Positions 44,204 to 54,772 of a DNA stretch of 64,000 nt are shown one piece after another. Source of the DNA: Scytalidium lignicola (Eukaryota > Ascomycota > Leotiomycetes). Positions within the stretch are counted from its first letter, which is position 1. Each line of letters starts with the position of its first letter. A model generated the notes under the pieces. That model saw only the letters and a list, made by a program, of their open reading frames with translations. It ran no database searches and was not told the DNA's origin. Made by a program: the position numbers and the translations under genes. The stretch lies in contig NCSJ02000006.1 of NCBI GenBank assembly GCA_002812745.2, positions 248,001-312,000 of the forward strand. The letters run 5' to 3'.

Positions 44204-45827
44204 TTTGTATGGTTTAAGAGTTTTCTTGAGAATTAAGAGTTGAAGATGTAGATAGTTGAGAAATTTGAAAGTTGGGAGATAATGGTAAATGCTGTTGTAG
44301 TTGTTGTAGAAGTTGCTATTGTGATGAGGATTCAAATGAAGGACAGAGTAACCCCTTTTATAATTATTCCAAGTGCTTAAGTTTTCTGTTTTTCCCAAAC
44401 TCTCTCCCTCAAAGTATCAGCACGGGGAAATAGTTGCTCCATTAAGATAGAAGAAAAGCCGTATACCGACCAATCCGTAGGATATCGACCAAATTTTCTG
44501 TAACTATTGATCCTTCAGCTGAGTTGCTTTTGCTCCTGTGAACAAATAAAAACCACTCTAGAATCCTAGAAAATCAGACTCCTGGTAGTTTTGACTTGGC
44601 AATTAACTAGATTACNTTTTTTTATCTTCGAAAAGTAAGTGTAGTAGAAAATACACGTGAGCTAATTTAAAACCTTCATTTCCAATGCGAGAGCATAAAT
44701 TAAAGAGTAGGGCAGAGAGTGCCTTGGCTGTAATGATCATACCCAATACTCAACACACACAGACATATCACATCTCATCCTTATGCAAGTGATCGGATAT
44801 CGTGCGGATCACTTAAACCAGAAACAGCTAAATACTCTTGACAAGGCGGAAATAAGGTATATTCTACTGCCTGGTTAAAAATAGAAATTGCCTATGCTAA
44901 CCAGCACAGTCATTACCCCTGCGCCTCTTCCGTGTGGTCTCCGTCAACCACGTGTGACCGCTCAACGGCTTGATTTTCGAGTTTGGTTGCAGAATGAATA
45001 CTAACTCTTCGACTAGGATTTAACTATCAAACCAACTCTCCATGGGTAGATCGGATGATTGGCATAGTTATTATCGACTAGCTATATAGTCGGAAATAAG
45101 AAAGACAATGAAGGTTTATTTATGCATAGATATATATATAGCATACAATAAACNTTTTTCATCAAGGGCTTGAAGACAATGACAAGATGATTACCCAAAA
45201 AGGAACTTACAGCCGCTTCACGAATCTGAGTACCTTGCCAAGCTCGGATCTAGGCTCCAGCATAACTCGTGGCTTTTATTGGAGGAATCATGGGGGGAAG
45301 AAATGCATATGTCGGGGCAGATCATGGGGAATGTGAGAGGATCTACCGGCCCTGGTTAGGATCTGCACTACAGCAACCTCAGCTTTGAGAATTGTGTTGA
45401 GTAATTCGATCTATTATCCCCACGCTATACCCTTTCCTTGTACATTTAAAACTGAGTTCGGATAGTTCAATCTGCCGACGGCGTATCCAATNCCCCCCCT
45501 TGCATATGAAGGAAATAGACTTGATACTATAATTAATACAATTTAAGTGATCTCCATCTTCTCGTTCTCTGCAACTAGACGATTCTAAATAAAACAGCGA
45601 GATTTCGGGAACTGGAATACCTGCATCCAAGATTGAAAAAAATTATTCGTAGATAAAGACCAAAAATTCAACGTTAATCGGTGTAATCAAAGTGAGATTG
45701 AGTGAATGAGCAGTAATACGTAACAATAAGAACATTAATCAAACGCAACAATATGCCTAGTATCTAGACTAAGAGGAAAAGGTGCCAACGTGTTAATCAC
45801 CAACTGCAAAAATACAACCAATTGAAT
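44204..45827. other. intergenic region upstream of SH3b-like gene
   Basis: About 1.6 kb. It contains N characters at 44616, 45154 and 45492, each next to a T or C run, and a TATATATATA tract near 45131. No gene or defined repeat identified. The 5' UTR of the SH3b-like gene probably starts within the first 200 bp. Confidence 0.45.
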
Positions 45828-46490
45828 TTATGCAAGAGCTAGCCCACCAATAGCCGCTGTCAAAGCAACAACCAGCAAGGCAATAATGACAATGGCCGCA
45901 AAGAAATTAGCAGCCTTCAGCAGATCTTCAACAAAACTTTTAATAGCACTAACCCCTTCCGCAATCGCTCCCTCGAAGTCATCAAAGCATTTATCGAACA
46001 CCACCTTGCTTGTGACACTATCCCAGATGTACAAGCACTGCTTACCTGCACCTGACTTGTATTTGACGACGTGTAGATTCACCACCTCCTTGTATTTATT
46101 CTTGGCCCCCTTTTTGTCGACGTGGACATTTATGTGGTTGGCTTTGGGGAATTTTGGGCCCGCATAGCCCATGTGTGGATGAGTGATGTAGAGCTTCAAG
46201 TTGCCCAAGTATTTTGGGCCCCAGTAGAGACCAGCACTTTCGCGCTCATGGAGCTCCTTGTCAGATGATGGTGTCAGAATGCTAGTGATGTCTCTTTGCG
46301 AGAGAACATTGTCTAAGATAGTGGTCCCCTCTCCTTCGACTCTTTTCACATTGGTGCTTTCGCTCTGGAGGGCGGTGAGTGATTCGTCCCTCGTAGGCGC
46401 TCCAGCGACGGAGGAAATAGAGCCGAATGCAAGAAGAGCAAAGAGCATAAAGGATTTCAAAGTAGTTCCCATTCTCAGAGTCGCAAACAT
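45828..46490 (-). CDS. predicted secreted or membrane-anchored protein, unknown family
   Basis: 220-aa protein from one exon. It begins with an N-terminal signal peptide (TLKSFMLFALLAFGSISSVAGA) and contains a possible Kex2 site (NVKRVEG). The mature core has repeated His/Tyr-rich motifs: GPKYLGNLKLYITHPHMGYA, then KANHINVHVDKKG and a Cys pair in KQCLYIWDSV and FDKCFDD. It ends in a long hydrophobic segment (FFAAIVIIALLVVALTAAIGG), so a C-terminal membrane anchor or GPI-like signal is possible. I do not recognise the family. A second ATG five codons downstream (MGTTLKS) would leave the signal peptide intact. Confidence 0.7.
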   Translation of the reverse strand: MFATLRMGTTLKSFMLFALLAFGSISSVAGAPTRDESLTALQSESTNVKRVEGEGTTILDNVLSQRDITSILTPSSDKELHERESAGLYWGPKYLGNLKLYITHPHMGYAGPKFPKANHINVHVDKKGAKNKYKEVVNLHVVKYKSGAGKQCLYIWDSVTSKVVFDKCFDDFEGAIAEGVSAIKSFVEDLLKAANFFAAIVIIALLVVALTAAIGGLALA

Positions 46491-47463
46491 GATTGTTAGG
46501 AGTTTGGTAAAGAAATATCCACTATAGAGTCATTGAAATAAATTTGATATGAACCCTAACACCTACCTCGAGAAGAGGGATAGATGTGATACATTTATAG
46601 CATATTCGTTCCACGGCGTGAATTGCAACCTAAAAGAGTTGAACCTTTAATTGGTATTTTCCAAAGGATTTTAACCCATGAGCAATGCATAGGATCGTAG
46701 CAACCATGAAGAACGAAGGATCAACTGCTCCGATGCTAAGGAACGCATTGTACAAGGTCGACTTTCACATCTGCCGTCCACTTAGGCATCTTGGCGGGAA
46801 TAGGGCCATTCCACTTCCATTATCTAATGAAATGCGACCACCAATAAACTTGAATCAGGATCAACTCATCAATGACATCAAAGAATTGTTGATCATGGCA
46901 TAGCTGGAGGATCCTAGGCAGAAAGGTAGAGTGCAATCACTTTAAGTTATCGGTTGTTTTTGCAGCTGAACTTTAATTTGAGTTTAAAACCCCGCCATTG
47001 GCAAAGCCCCTAGCGTAGATCCCAACCCCATGGTAATATAATGGCGGGGTAACATTTGGCCCGAGCAACACAAGGCTAGGTCTGCTCTAAAAATAGGTAT
47101 CACTAAACATACAGCATTATAAGAAAATATTTAGCACAGAGGAGAAGTTTTTGCTATGCCGAGAGATTTTAATTTTGTTGTTTTCCGAGTTTCAAATCAT
47201 TATTCGAAGGATTTACTCTACCTTTTGTGCACAGCCACACACACTTCCTGTTGAGATTCCTCCAAGGCCGTCGGTAGATATTGAAACCTACTCCGTAAGC
47301 TATTTTGACATCTACCATGCGGATCTCTTCTTCCTACCCTCTCACGCTATTGCTTGCCTAGCTGATACACAGAGAGATATGCCGCAAAATAAAGGAAGGT
47401 TCTGGCGATAAGGATCGGCCTCTGAATCCATGACGGGTCCATAATTCTGGCAACATTAAATCT
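46491..47463. other. intergenic region with 11-bp inverted repeat
   Basis: About 970 bp. A perfect inverted repeat ACCCCGCCATT/AATGGCGGGGT lies at 46989–46999 and 47040–47050 with a 40-bp spacer. Two short plus-strand frames (46685–46903 and 47151–47411) are open but unsupported. Confidence 0.5.
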
Positions 47464-49261
47464 TCATAGCTCATGCTTGATGGAATCTATTTCGGATCTG
47501 AAAAGACGAGCATTGGCTTCGCTAATCTGAAGATATGTTAGCTGAGAAATTTACAGCATAGCTCGCAAGACAGTTGAATTACCTTAACCAGCACGTTAAT
47601 GGGCTTTTCCCCTTCAAATGCAGTGAACATTATCTGAGTCCCGGAGCTAGAGGGCTTGTCCTTGAATTCCATTGCTCGAACAATTATAGTATTTAAAATA
47701 ACGCGATGGGTATTTTCTTGCCGCATGATGAGTCGTGGCACTCGGGGTCCAGCAAAAGACTCATCCTCATCTTCCAAGCCAGACGCATCAAAAGAGCCTG
47801 GGATTGGAGCGCCATTATCATCAAACTCAGCACAAGCCTTTGGCACATTGATCTTCAACGAACCCGCCCCTCGCTCTTTCCAGCCTACCTCTTTCGAATC
47901 AAGGACAAATAATTTCGCCCGCACTTGGAGCATCGTGGCTTCTCCAGCTTCTCCGTCGTCTATGTGCACTAGAAAATAAGAGTTAGATACGCATGTACAT
48001 ATGACGGCGAACTACAAAATCCAATGATTCACTTACCCTTAGCCAGTTTGATCTTCTTTTTGTCTTCACCACCCGCTTTTGATGTCTCCTCGTCATCACT
48101 TGCTACTCCACCATCGCTGCCTTCATCCTCCTCGCCTTCTTCTTCGTCACTTTCTGGTGCACCGAATGCTCTAGCGGGTTTGGCGCTCGCTGGTAAAGCA
48201 TCTTTATTTGGAGCAGCAAAACTGGAAAGTTTTGGCCCCCCACCAGCTGCGAAGCCATTGCCAAGAGAACCACCAAAAAGGCTTCCTCCAGTTTTAGCCC
48301 CAAGTGCGCCGAATCCTGATGCACCTGTACTTCCAAATGTTGTGCCAAACCCAAGGCTTGGCTTATTTGTAGCAGATGTAGATAAACTCTCTGTATTTGG
48401 TGATTTTCCACTACTTAATCCACCAAATCCACCGCCAGATGATTGCAAGTTTCCACCAAAGATACTCGGCTTCGAAGCAGCTAGGGTGCCAAAAGGAGAT
48501 GCACTCGACGAGGCAAAGGCGCCAAATCCTGAGCTACTAAACGCTGAGGACGACGTCTGTGGAGGTTTTGCAAATGAACTGCCGAAAACAGCCTTTGCTT
48601 CGGATGACTTTTCGTTTGAGGATGTAGTTTTATTCGTATCTTTTGCATTGCTAGGTATATCCTGAAGTGAGAGTAGTTAGTTAACTAAATTCGACTTGAT
48701 TCAGTTTGACTGATGAATGATTACCTTTACAGGTGTAATCTCTTCTTCTGCCGTTGAACCCATCGTTATATCTCGAGGTCGTTTCCTGTCTGGCTCTAAT
48801 CCTGTGCCGTTTAAAGCAGCAGTATCAGACACCGTTCCTGTTTCGTCTTCCTTGATCTCACCGGCTTCTTTGTCATCGTCATCCTGATCCCGCCCGCGCT
48901 TCTTCTTTGGGGACGATATCCGCTCACGCAGATCTTCTTCCTGTGCATCGGAAACGTCTGGCTCAGGCGTGGCAGCACCGCTCATTTCCTTATCTTGGAC
49001 GGGAGGTTCGTGATGTATGGGCTTTGGTCCAGTGCGGGGTGTCTCCTCGCTTTTATCGGAAATGGAAGTATGCCTCAGTTCCTCACTTGCAGCTATTGTC
49101 GCTGCGTCCTCTTTGTCTATATCATCGTGATGCTGCGTTTCAATCGTACTTCCTGCGGGCGCATCACTGTTCGCTTCGCGAGTGTTAGACCGTTGTTTCA
49201 GTTCTTTAGGTTCTTCAGAAATATGGCGCATATCCCGATCTGCAGCAGCAGCTGAAGTCAT
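47464..49261 (-). CDS. Ran-binding protein, Yrb2/Hba1-like
   Basis: Nuclear Ran-GTP-binding cofactor of CRM1-type export, about 536 aa, exons 49261–48725, 48661–48037, 47968–47583 and 47526–47464. The N-terminal 180 residues are acidic with a basic nuclear-targeting patch (SSPKKKRGRDQDD). The middle is an FG-repeat section (FGAF, FGTL, FGTTFGS, FGG repeats). The C-terminal RanBD1 domain includes LQVRAKLFVLDSKEVGWKER, then RLIMRQENTHRVILN and MFTAFEG. The last exon ends in IDSIKHEL. An upstream in-frame ATG at 49417 would add 52 residues of less convincing sequence, so the start at 49261 is preferred but not certain. A two-domain design of FG plus RanBD distinguishes this family from plain RanBP1. 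Confidence 0.85.
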
Positions 49262-50895
49262 TATCGTTGTGTCCTTTTGTTCTTCATGAACGTCGAAAGG
49301 AAATTTGTTATGATGTCCTAGGGACCGATCGCGAATTCCCAAAGTGACGGTACCCAAATCGGAAAATCGAGGCTCCTGCAAGTGGAGTACGTTCGCTAAA
49401 TATGACCCCAAGTGCATGGAATTAATTACTGGGTTTTAGTTAACGGCTGCGGTTTGCTCACGTCACTACTCTTTATTACTGTATGCCTTTGCGTTTCTTT
49501 TCAATGAAGCCCAGACTAAAATTAAAACTACAATTAAAATTCTTATTCTAGAATTATATAAATTCAATCGTATACTGCAGTAGGATGTGCATTGCAGACT
49601 GCGTCACCCTCAGCCTCTCAGCCTTGCCGTTCCGATACCTAGGATTCTTAAGGTTGGGTGGCGTTCTGGCATGTACTGCACCTCGAATACGCAATTACCA
49701 TATGATACATCACTCAAAATAATAAATTATTTGCGACCTGTTATGGCCTACTATCGTTATATCTCCTCAAACATAGGTAGGTACAGCCTACCAAAACTTT
49801 GTTCAATGGGAAGTTCAAAGAAAGTATATTCTCCTGAAGCAATAAGAGTACTAGTTTTCTGAAATGAAGACATATCAAAGTGTAAGTTGCTTACTTATTG
49901 CTAGAACGCGAGTCTTCCCAAGTGCAACCGTACTATCATCTCCTATTCATGTTGAGCCCGTGCGTACATCTCAGAATTTAGAGAGATTCGTTTGAAGAAG
50001 TTGTATGAATCATCTTTGATATGGGTATTGGAGACATGCCATTGCAAGTGCATTCATCGTTCCTAGATTGTAATCACCAAAAGGGAATGCCGCCAACTTT
50101 CAGCTGCGGATAATCTAGAAGTATGAAACCATGACACCTCAAAAGAAACAATGATTTGTTTTAAGCTATACGTTAGACCTCAAATCCACCGTTGAATGCT
50201 TGTCCAGTGCAATGAACTGGCGGAAGACATCCAATTTAAAATAGTTTAACACAAACCCTAACATTCTAAGAAACGGACGTATATTCACATATCACAGGGA
50301 TGAGAGGATGTTGCACATGATCAAAATGACAGTATAGAGGACTTCGACACAATCGTGAAAAATGATGTTTCCTGCTAGGATAACATTATATAGAGGAATA
50401 AATATAAACAAAACTTAGGAAAGAATAATGCATAATGCATGATCAGCGTTGATTCACCTAATTTAAATCTCGAAATAATCATAATTCCAATAAACCTTTG
50501 GTAATCAAATCGATGAAAAAAATGACATTCGCTCCAAGGAATTGCCAGAGAAATTACTTGTCTGCGACTGTTGTTTCATATCGTGACTATAGAAAGTAAC
50601 ATTGGATGTGCAAATGTTTAAGGAGGACAAAACCATGATATTGGCACCGACACTAAATATTGCGGGAAGCCTAATCTATCGTTAGCATGGCGTGGGAGCT
50701 CGGACCACCATTGACGACGCGCAAAGAGGAAACCGTGGAATCTATAGCTTCACAGCTTCAATTTACGATCGCCAGCGCCATTTAACGATCTTAGTGATCA
50801 GTCTTCATCGAGTGTAGGAGTGTCAGAGCTCTAATCACTGTATTCAGCTTGGCGACAAAGGGAAAGTTATTGGATGTCTACAACACAACGAGACC
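49262..50895. promoter_or_regulatory. divergent intergenic region, Ran-binding and YIP4-like genes
   Basis: About 1.6 kb, AT-rich in its middle (49480–50560). It must contain both promoters. An alternative start for the Ran-binding protein (49417) lies inside it. No repeat, RNA gene or further coding frame recognised. Confidence 0.5.
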
Positions 50896-51981
50896 ATGGC
50901 CTCATCCTCGAATCCGTACGAGCATTACAATCAGCCGGAAGTGGAAGATGATGATCTGATTGATCCCGATGATGGTATGTCGTTCTCCCATGGCGCTAGG
51001 AGTTGTTGATCCGTATCTACAAGGCCAAGTTATCTCTTAACGAAATCGACTAACTCTTTCGCCAGCTGGCATTGACGACCTTGACGACCCTCTCCAACAA
51101 ACCGATACCTACTCCTCCCGTACCCCTCTAACAGGAAACCTAACTCCCGGAAGTAGCAGCAACTCCCGCGCTCAGAATGAAAACTTCCTCACCTCCCGTA
51201 TCCCCGGCGAAGACCGACGCGCACCGAACAATACAATCGACGAAACCGTATGGGAAACCCTGCGCCGCGACCTGCTGGCCGTATGGTCCAAGATGCGAGA
51301 GGTGCTATACCCAAAATATCTCTTCGGTGGCTCCATGTTAGATAATACAACCTCCTTCCGCGGCGCCTATGAGAATCTCCGTGGTGCCGGCATTAGTGGT
51401 GCAAGGGAGGAACTTGTCGGACTTGCGGGAAGGGCCATGGACGCAGAAGCGTTGCTTAGTCAAGGCAACATGAGCGAAGGGTTGCGCGACTGGGATCTTT
51501 GGGGCCCATTAGTGTTTTGCTTGTTGCTGAGCTTGTTATTGAGTTTTAATGCAAGAGCGGATCAGAAGAGTGTGGTCTTCTCGGGAGTGTTCGCCATGGT
51601 CTGGATCGGAGAAGCTGTGGTTACTTTGCAGATTAAGCTGCTTGGCGGTAATATGTGAGTTGTTCTCCCAGTTCCATTTTCTCTTTTCATGAATATATTT
51701 CAATTGTTCTTGCTGACAGTATAACGAACAGCTCCTTCGCCCAAAGCGTTTGCATCATTGGATACACTCTGTTCCCACTTGTCGTCGCTGCTCTCCTATC
51801 CGCATTGCATCTTCGACCTATCCCACGTATACCAATCTACCTCTTCCTTGTTGCTTGGTCGCTAGCAGCAGGAGTGAGCATTCTAGGTGGAAGTGGAGTT
51901 CTGAAGAATAGGGTGGGTATTGCCGTATATCCGCTCTTCGTGTTCTACCTTGGCCTGGGATGTTTATGCTTCATAAGCTAA
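50896..51981 (+). CDS. YIP1-family Golgi membrane protein, YIP4/YIPF6-like
   Basis: Rab-associated Golgi membrane protein of the Yip1 family, about 305 aa, exons 50896–50974, 51066–51654 and 51732–51981. The N-terminal cytosolic part is acidic (EVEDDDLIDPDD). The conserved Yip block includes TVWETLRRDLLAVWSKMREV, then RDWDLWGPLVFCLLLSLLL. Hydrophobic helices follow to the end (YPLFVFYLGLGCLCFIS), in agreement with five membrane spans. The third exon starts SFAQSVCIIGYTLFPLVVAA, which fits the family. It probably acts in vesicle traffic at the Golgi with Rab/Ypt GTPases. Confidence 0.9.
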
Positions 51982-52814
51982 AGGGCGAAGAAGAAAATGG
52001 CAGCATACGAAGAAATCCAAGGGAAAGTAACTGGCTACATGATTGGTGTCTCATAATGGCTTTAAGGGTTGGTTGTGTTCTGGAATAGATCATGTATTTC
52101 TATGTCGTGATCCACATTTTTCAATTGTATGATTATACCTCATATCCTTTATTTCTCATTTCTGCCTGATTGTGAGTCTCAAACAAACAAAGGCATAACA
52201 AAAGGAGGAGAAGATTGTTGAAGGTTCACTTACCTACCGTCACATGGTTCGCTTACCTCCATATTGCGTAATAAGAACATGAATAATAGTATATGCAGAA
52301 TCTGATTAGTTTCCTAAAGATACCTAGTTTGTCTAAGGGAGGTATGTTTAAAAATAGGCCCATATGGCAGAATAGTAATAGAGTGTGTCTCTCAGTGGTT
52401 TGTTTCGACATGATTTCAAAGAACCAGTACCCTTCTTTTTACAGTGTTATTTTAACCTGGAACACCTTTTCCTATTACTACGTTTGACTAATAAATATTC
52501 GTTTCAATCTGCCTCAAGGTCCTATGATATCCAACTACAAATTTACCTTTTCAAGAACTGAATTTAATTCCATTAAAAATATCCTATATCTAACCAATGG
52601 AAGGCTCGTGCCATAAAACCGGCCTCCAAATTATATGTCCTCAATATTCCAATCGTAAGAACCTATAGCTCCATGCTCCCCCACAAAAAAGCCTACCCAT
52701 TCGCGAGTCAAAGTGCCAGCTCCATAGATACTCATACAAGAAAACTAAGTCGCATTCAATATCGCTCAAATTCTGCAATCATTACAACATAAGTGTGGGA
52801 CTTAATATATGCCA
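51982..52814. other. intergenic, convergent 3' regions
   Basis: About 830 bp between two convergent genes. It should contain both polyadenylation regions; AT-rich with no gene seen. Confidence 0.5.
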
Positions 52815-54772
52815 TCACTGTTTCCAGTGGGGTGGGTTGCTGAGAGTAGGTGGGTCACTCATATCCAACTCTGTAGAGGTACTGCGCCAACAACCATTGG
52901 TCTGGTCCTGAGATTCTGTTTGGCTTCGGGGTTGGTAATTGCTTTGGTTATGTGGGTGGTGCATAGTCTCCCTCCCCAGATTATGCCCACCAAGAGTGTA
53001 GGAGCTGCTGTTTTTCCCCTCGGTGGCTGGATATAAATGGCCACCTCCAAAACAAAGGTATTCGTAGGACTCATCTAAATCTCTCTGTTTTGTGCTCTTC
53101 TCGTCTATACAGTCCCACATTGTAGCGGCCTTGTTTTTATTGGAGTTATAACACAACGGGGTGCAATTTCGGGAATCCCAAATCGGTAGCCCGCCAGGGG
53201 GTTGAGCTTCTCCAGTAGGTATGCCGCGACTGTAGGAAGCAAGACTGCCGTTAATACCTGTCAAAGACCAAGCAAAGACAGCAACCTCTCTAATAGATCG
53301 CATAAAGTCTTCCGACGCAGAGGTACTAGCAGAAATAGGGGTGTGTACAGGTTGGTCAATGGATGTGAATGGTGGCTGGTGATTATGGGGGCGCTCTTGA
53401 TATCCAGGAAGACGCATAGGCTCCACTCCCCATGGAGCTGCGAATATCCCGCTAGCCATTTGATGTGCAACAAGGTGTTTTTCTGCATCTGGAATAAGAG
53501 GCCGAGCACGCCTTAAGATGACAACCAAACCATCAGAGGTGCATGAAACGACGGCTTCAATTTCCAATGGTGCCTGGACTGGCTGGCCTAGATTGCTATT
53601 CTCTTGATGTTCGCGACGGGAACTGAAAAAATTTGATGATATAGACGATTGGGTTCTTGGTGATTGACCAAACGTAGAAGATGGATTAGTCTCCCAAGAT
53701 TTAGTATTCTCTCTCGAATATGCGTGGTAGATAGGGCGAGATGGTTGCGAGTGGAATGAGCTAGATTGGTTTTGGCCGACATTTCCTAAATTGGTGTCCT
53801 GGCGCTGATGAGTAGCTTGGGCAACAGAGGAGAGGTCAGCATCCCTATCGATTTCAATATTCACTACTTCATCCTCCTCGGCGTCACTAGTTTGGTTGGT
53901 AGTATCCATTTGGTCGTCATCATCTTCTTTGGAGGATCGTGGATCGCGATGCCAAAACCGAAGATAGGCAATAGAGTCATTCGCTTTGGCACTTTCTAAA
54001 CATAGGACTGCAGCTCGAAGGCAATCCTCTTGAATAAATTCGTAAAAGCTTTTGCCGTTGATCTCCTCTGGTGTGATGCCCAGGATAGTAGAAACCGCAT
54101 TAGTAGCGTACAAGACAGTTAAAGTCCGGGTAAACCGGTTCAAGATCAGAGCTGCCCGAGGTTCTCGAGGGCCAGCTTGAGGATCTGTCTTGAATTTGGA
54201 AGACAGATACTCCAGCATATGGTATCGTGGGTCCCGTGGAGAAGAAGTGAAGAGGCGACGAATAGTCGGTGCCTCGATAGCTCGTCCTTAAAAGGGAGCG
54301 TCAGCAAATGTTAGCTCAAGCAAACAACGTTTTGATACCGACTTTCGTTCTTTGCATCTCCTCTATAGATACTCGTGCAGGCAACCATCACATCGTAAAC
54401 GATGGTAAAAACGCACTCACAGCCAATCCAGCGTCCATCGCTGTGTTGGATCCTGCAATAATGCAGAACTGCTGCTTTGTCCAGCTGAACTCCATTGTTA
54501 TGGATGTAGCGAGCAACTGGAACCTCATCTGGATGGAAGTAATCGAAGCACGATCTGCCCGTCACATCATCGGGCAAATAACCTAGAACATCAGTGATGG
54601 AGTCGGAAGCAAACAGAATATTGGCATCTGGAGTCAGGTCTAGTGGCAGCATCCATCAGTATAAAAGGCTCACGTATGATATGCAACCGAGCTAACCATG
54701 ATATAGCACTTGTGTTACAGGATAGAGTTAAATCAGCCACATACTATGAATGGTGATGAACGTTGTCTCCAT
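52815..54772 (-). CDS. PAS-domain regulatory protein
   Basis: Fungal PAS-domain protein, about 598 aa, exons 54772–54745, 54639–54343 and 54286–52815. The short first exon gives METTFITIH, joined to NLTPDANILFASDSITDVLG, a PAS core. The second PAS module is seen in RTLTVLYATNAVSTILGITP. A conserved NDSIAYLRFWHRDPR stretch and an acidic block precede a long Ser/Gln/Asn-rich disordered tail. Relatives are white-collar-like but lack a GATA zinc finger; none is visible here. The donor of the middle intron (GTCGGT at 54342) is weak, yet its use yields NERRAIEAPTIRR in good agreement with the family. Function in sensing or transcription is inference. Confidence 0.82.

Noticed and set aside
48024..48665. 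213-codon plus-strand open frame opposite the Ran-binding gene
   Set aside because: It is antisense to the FG-repeat exon; its Ser/Pro/Ala bias mirrors the repeats and no family signature is seen.
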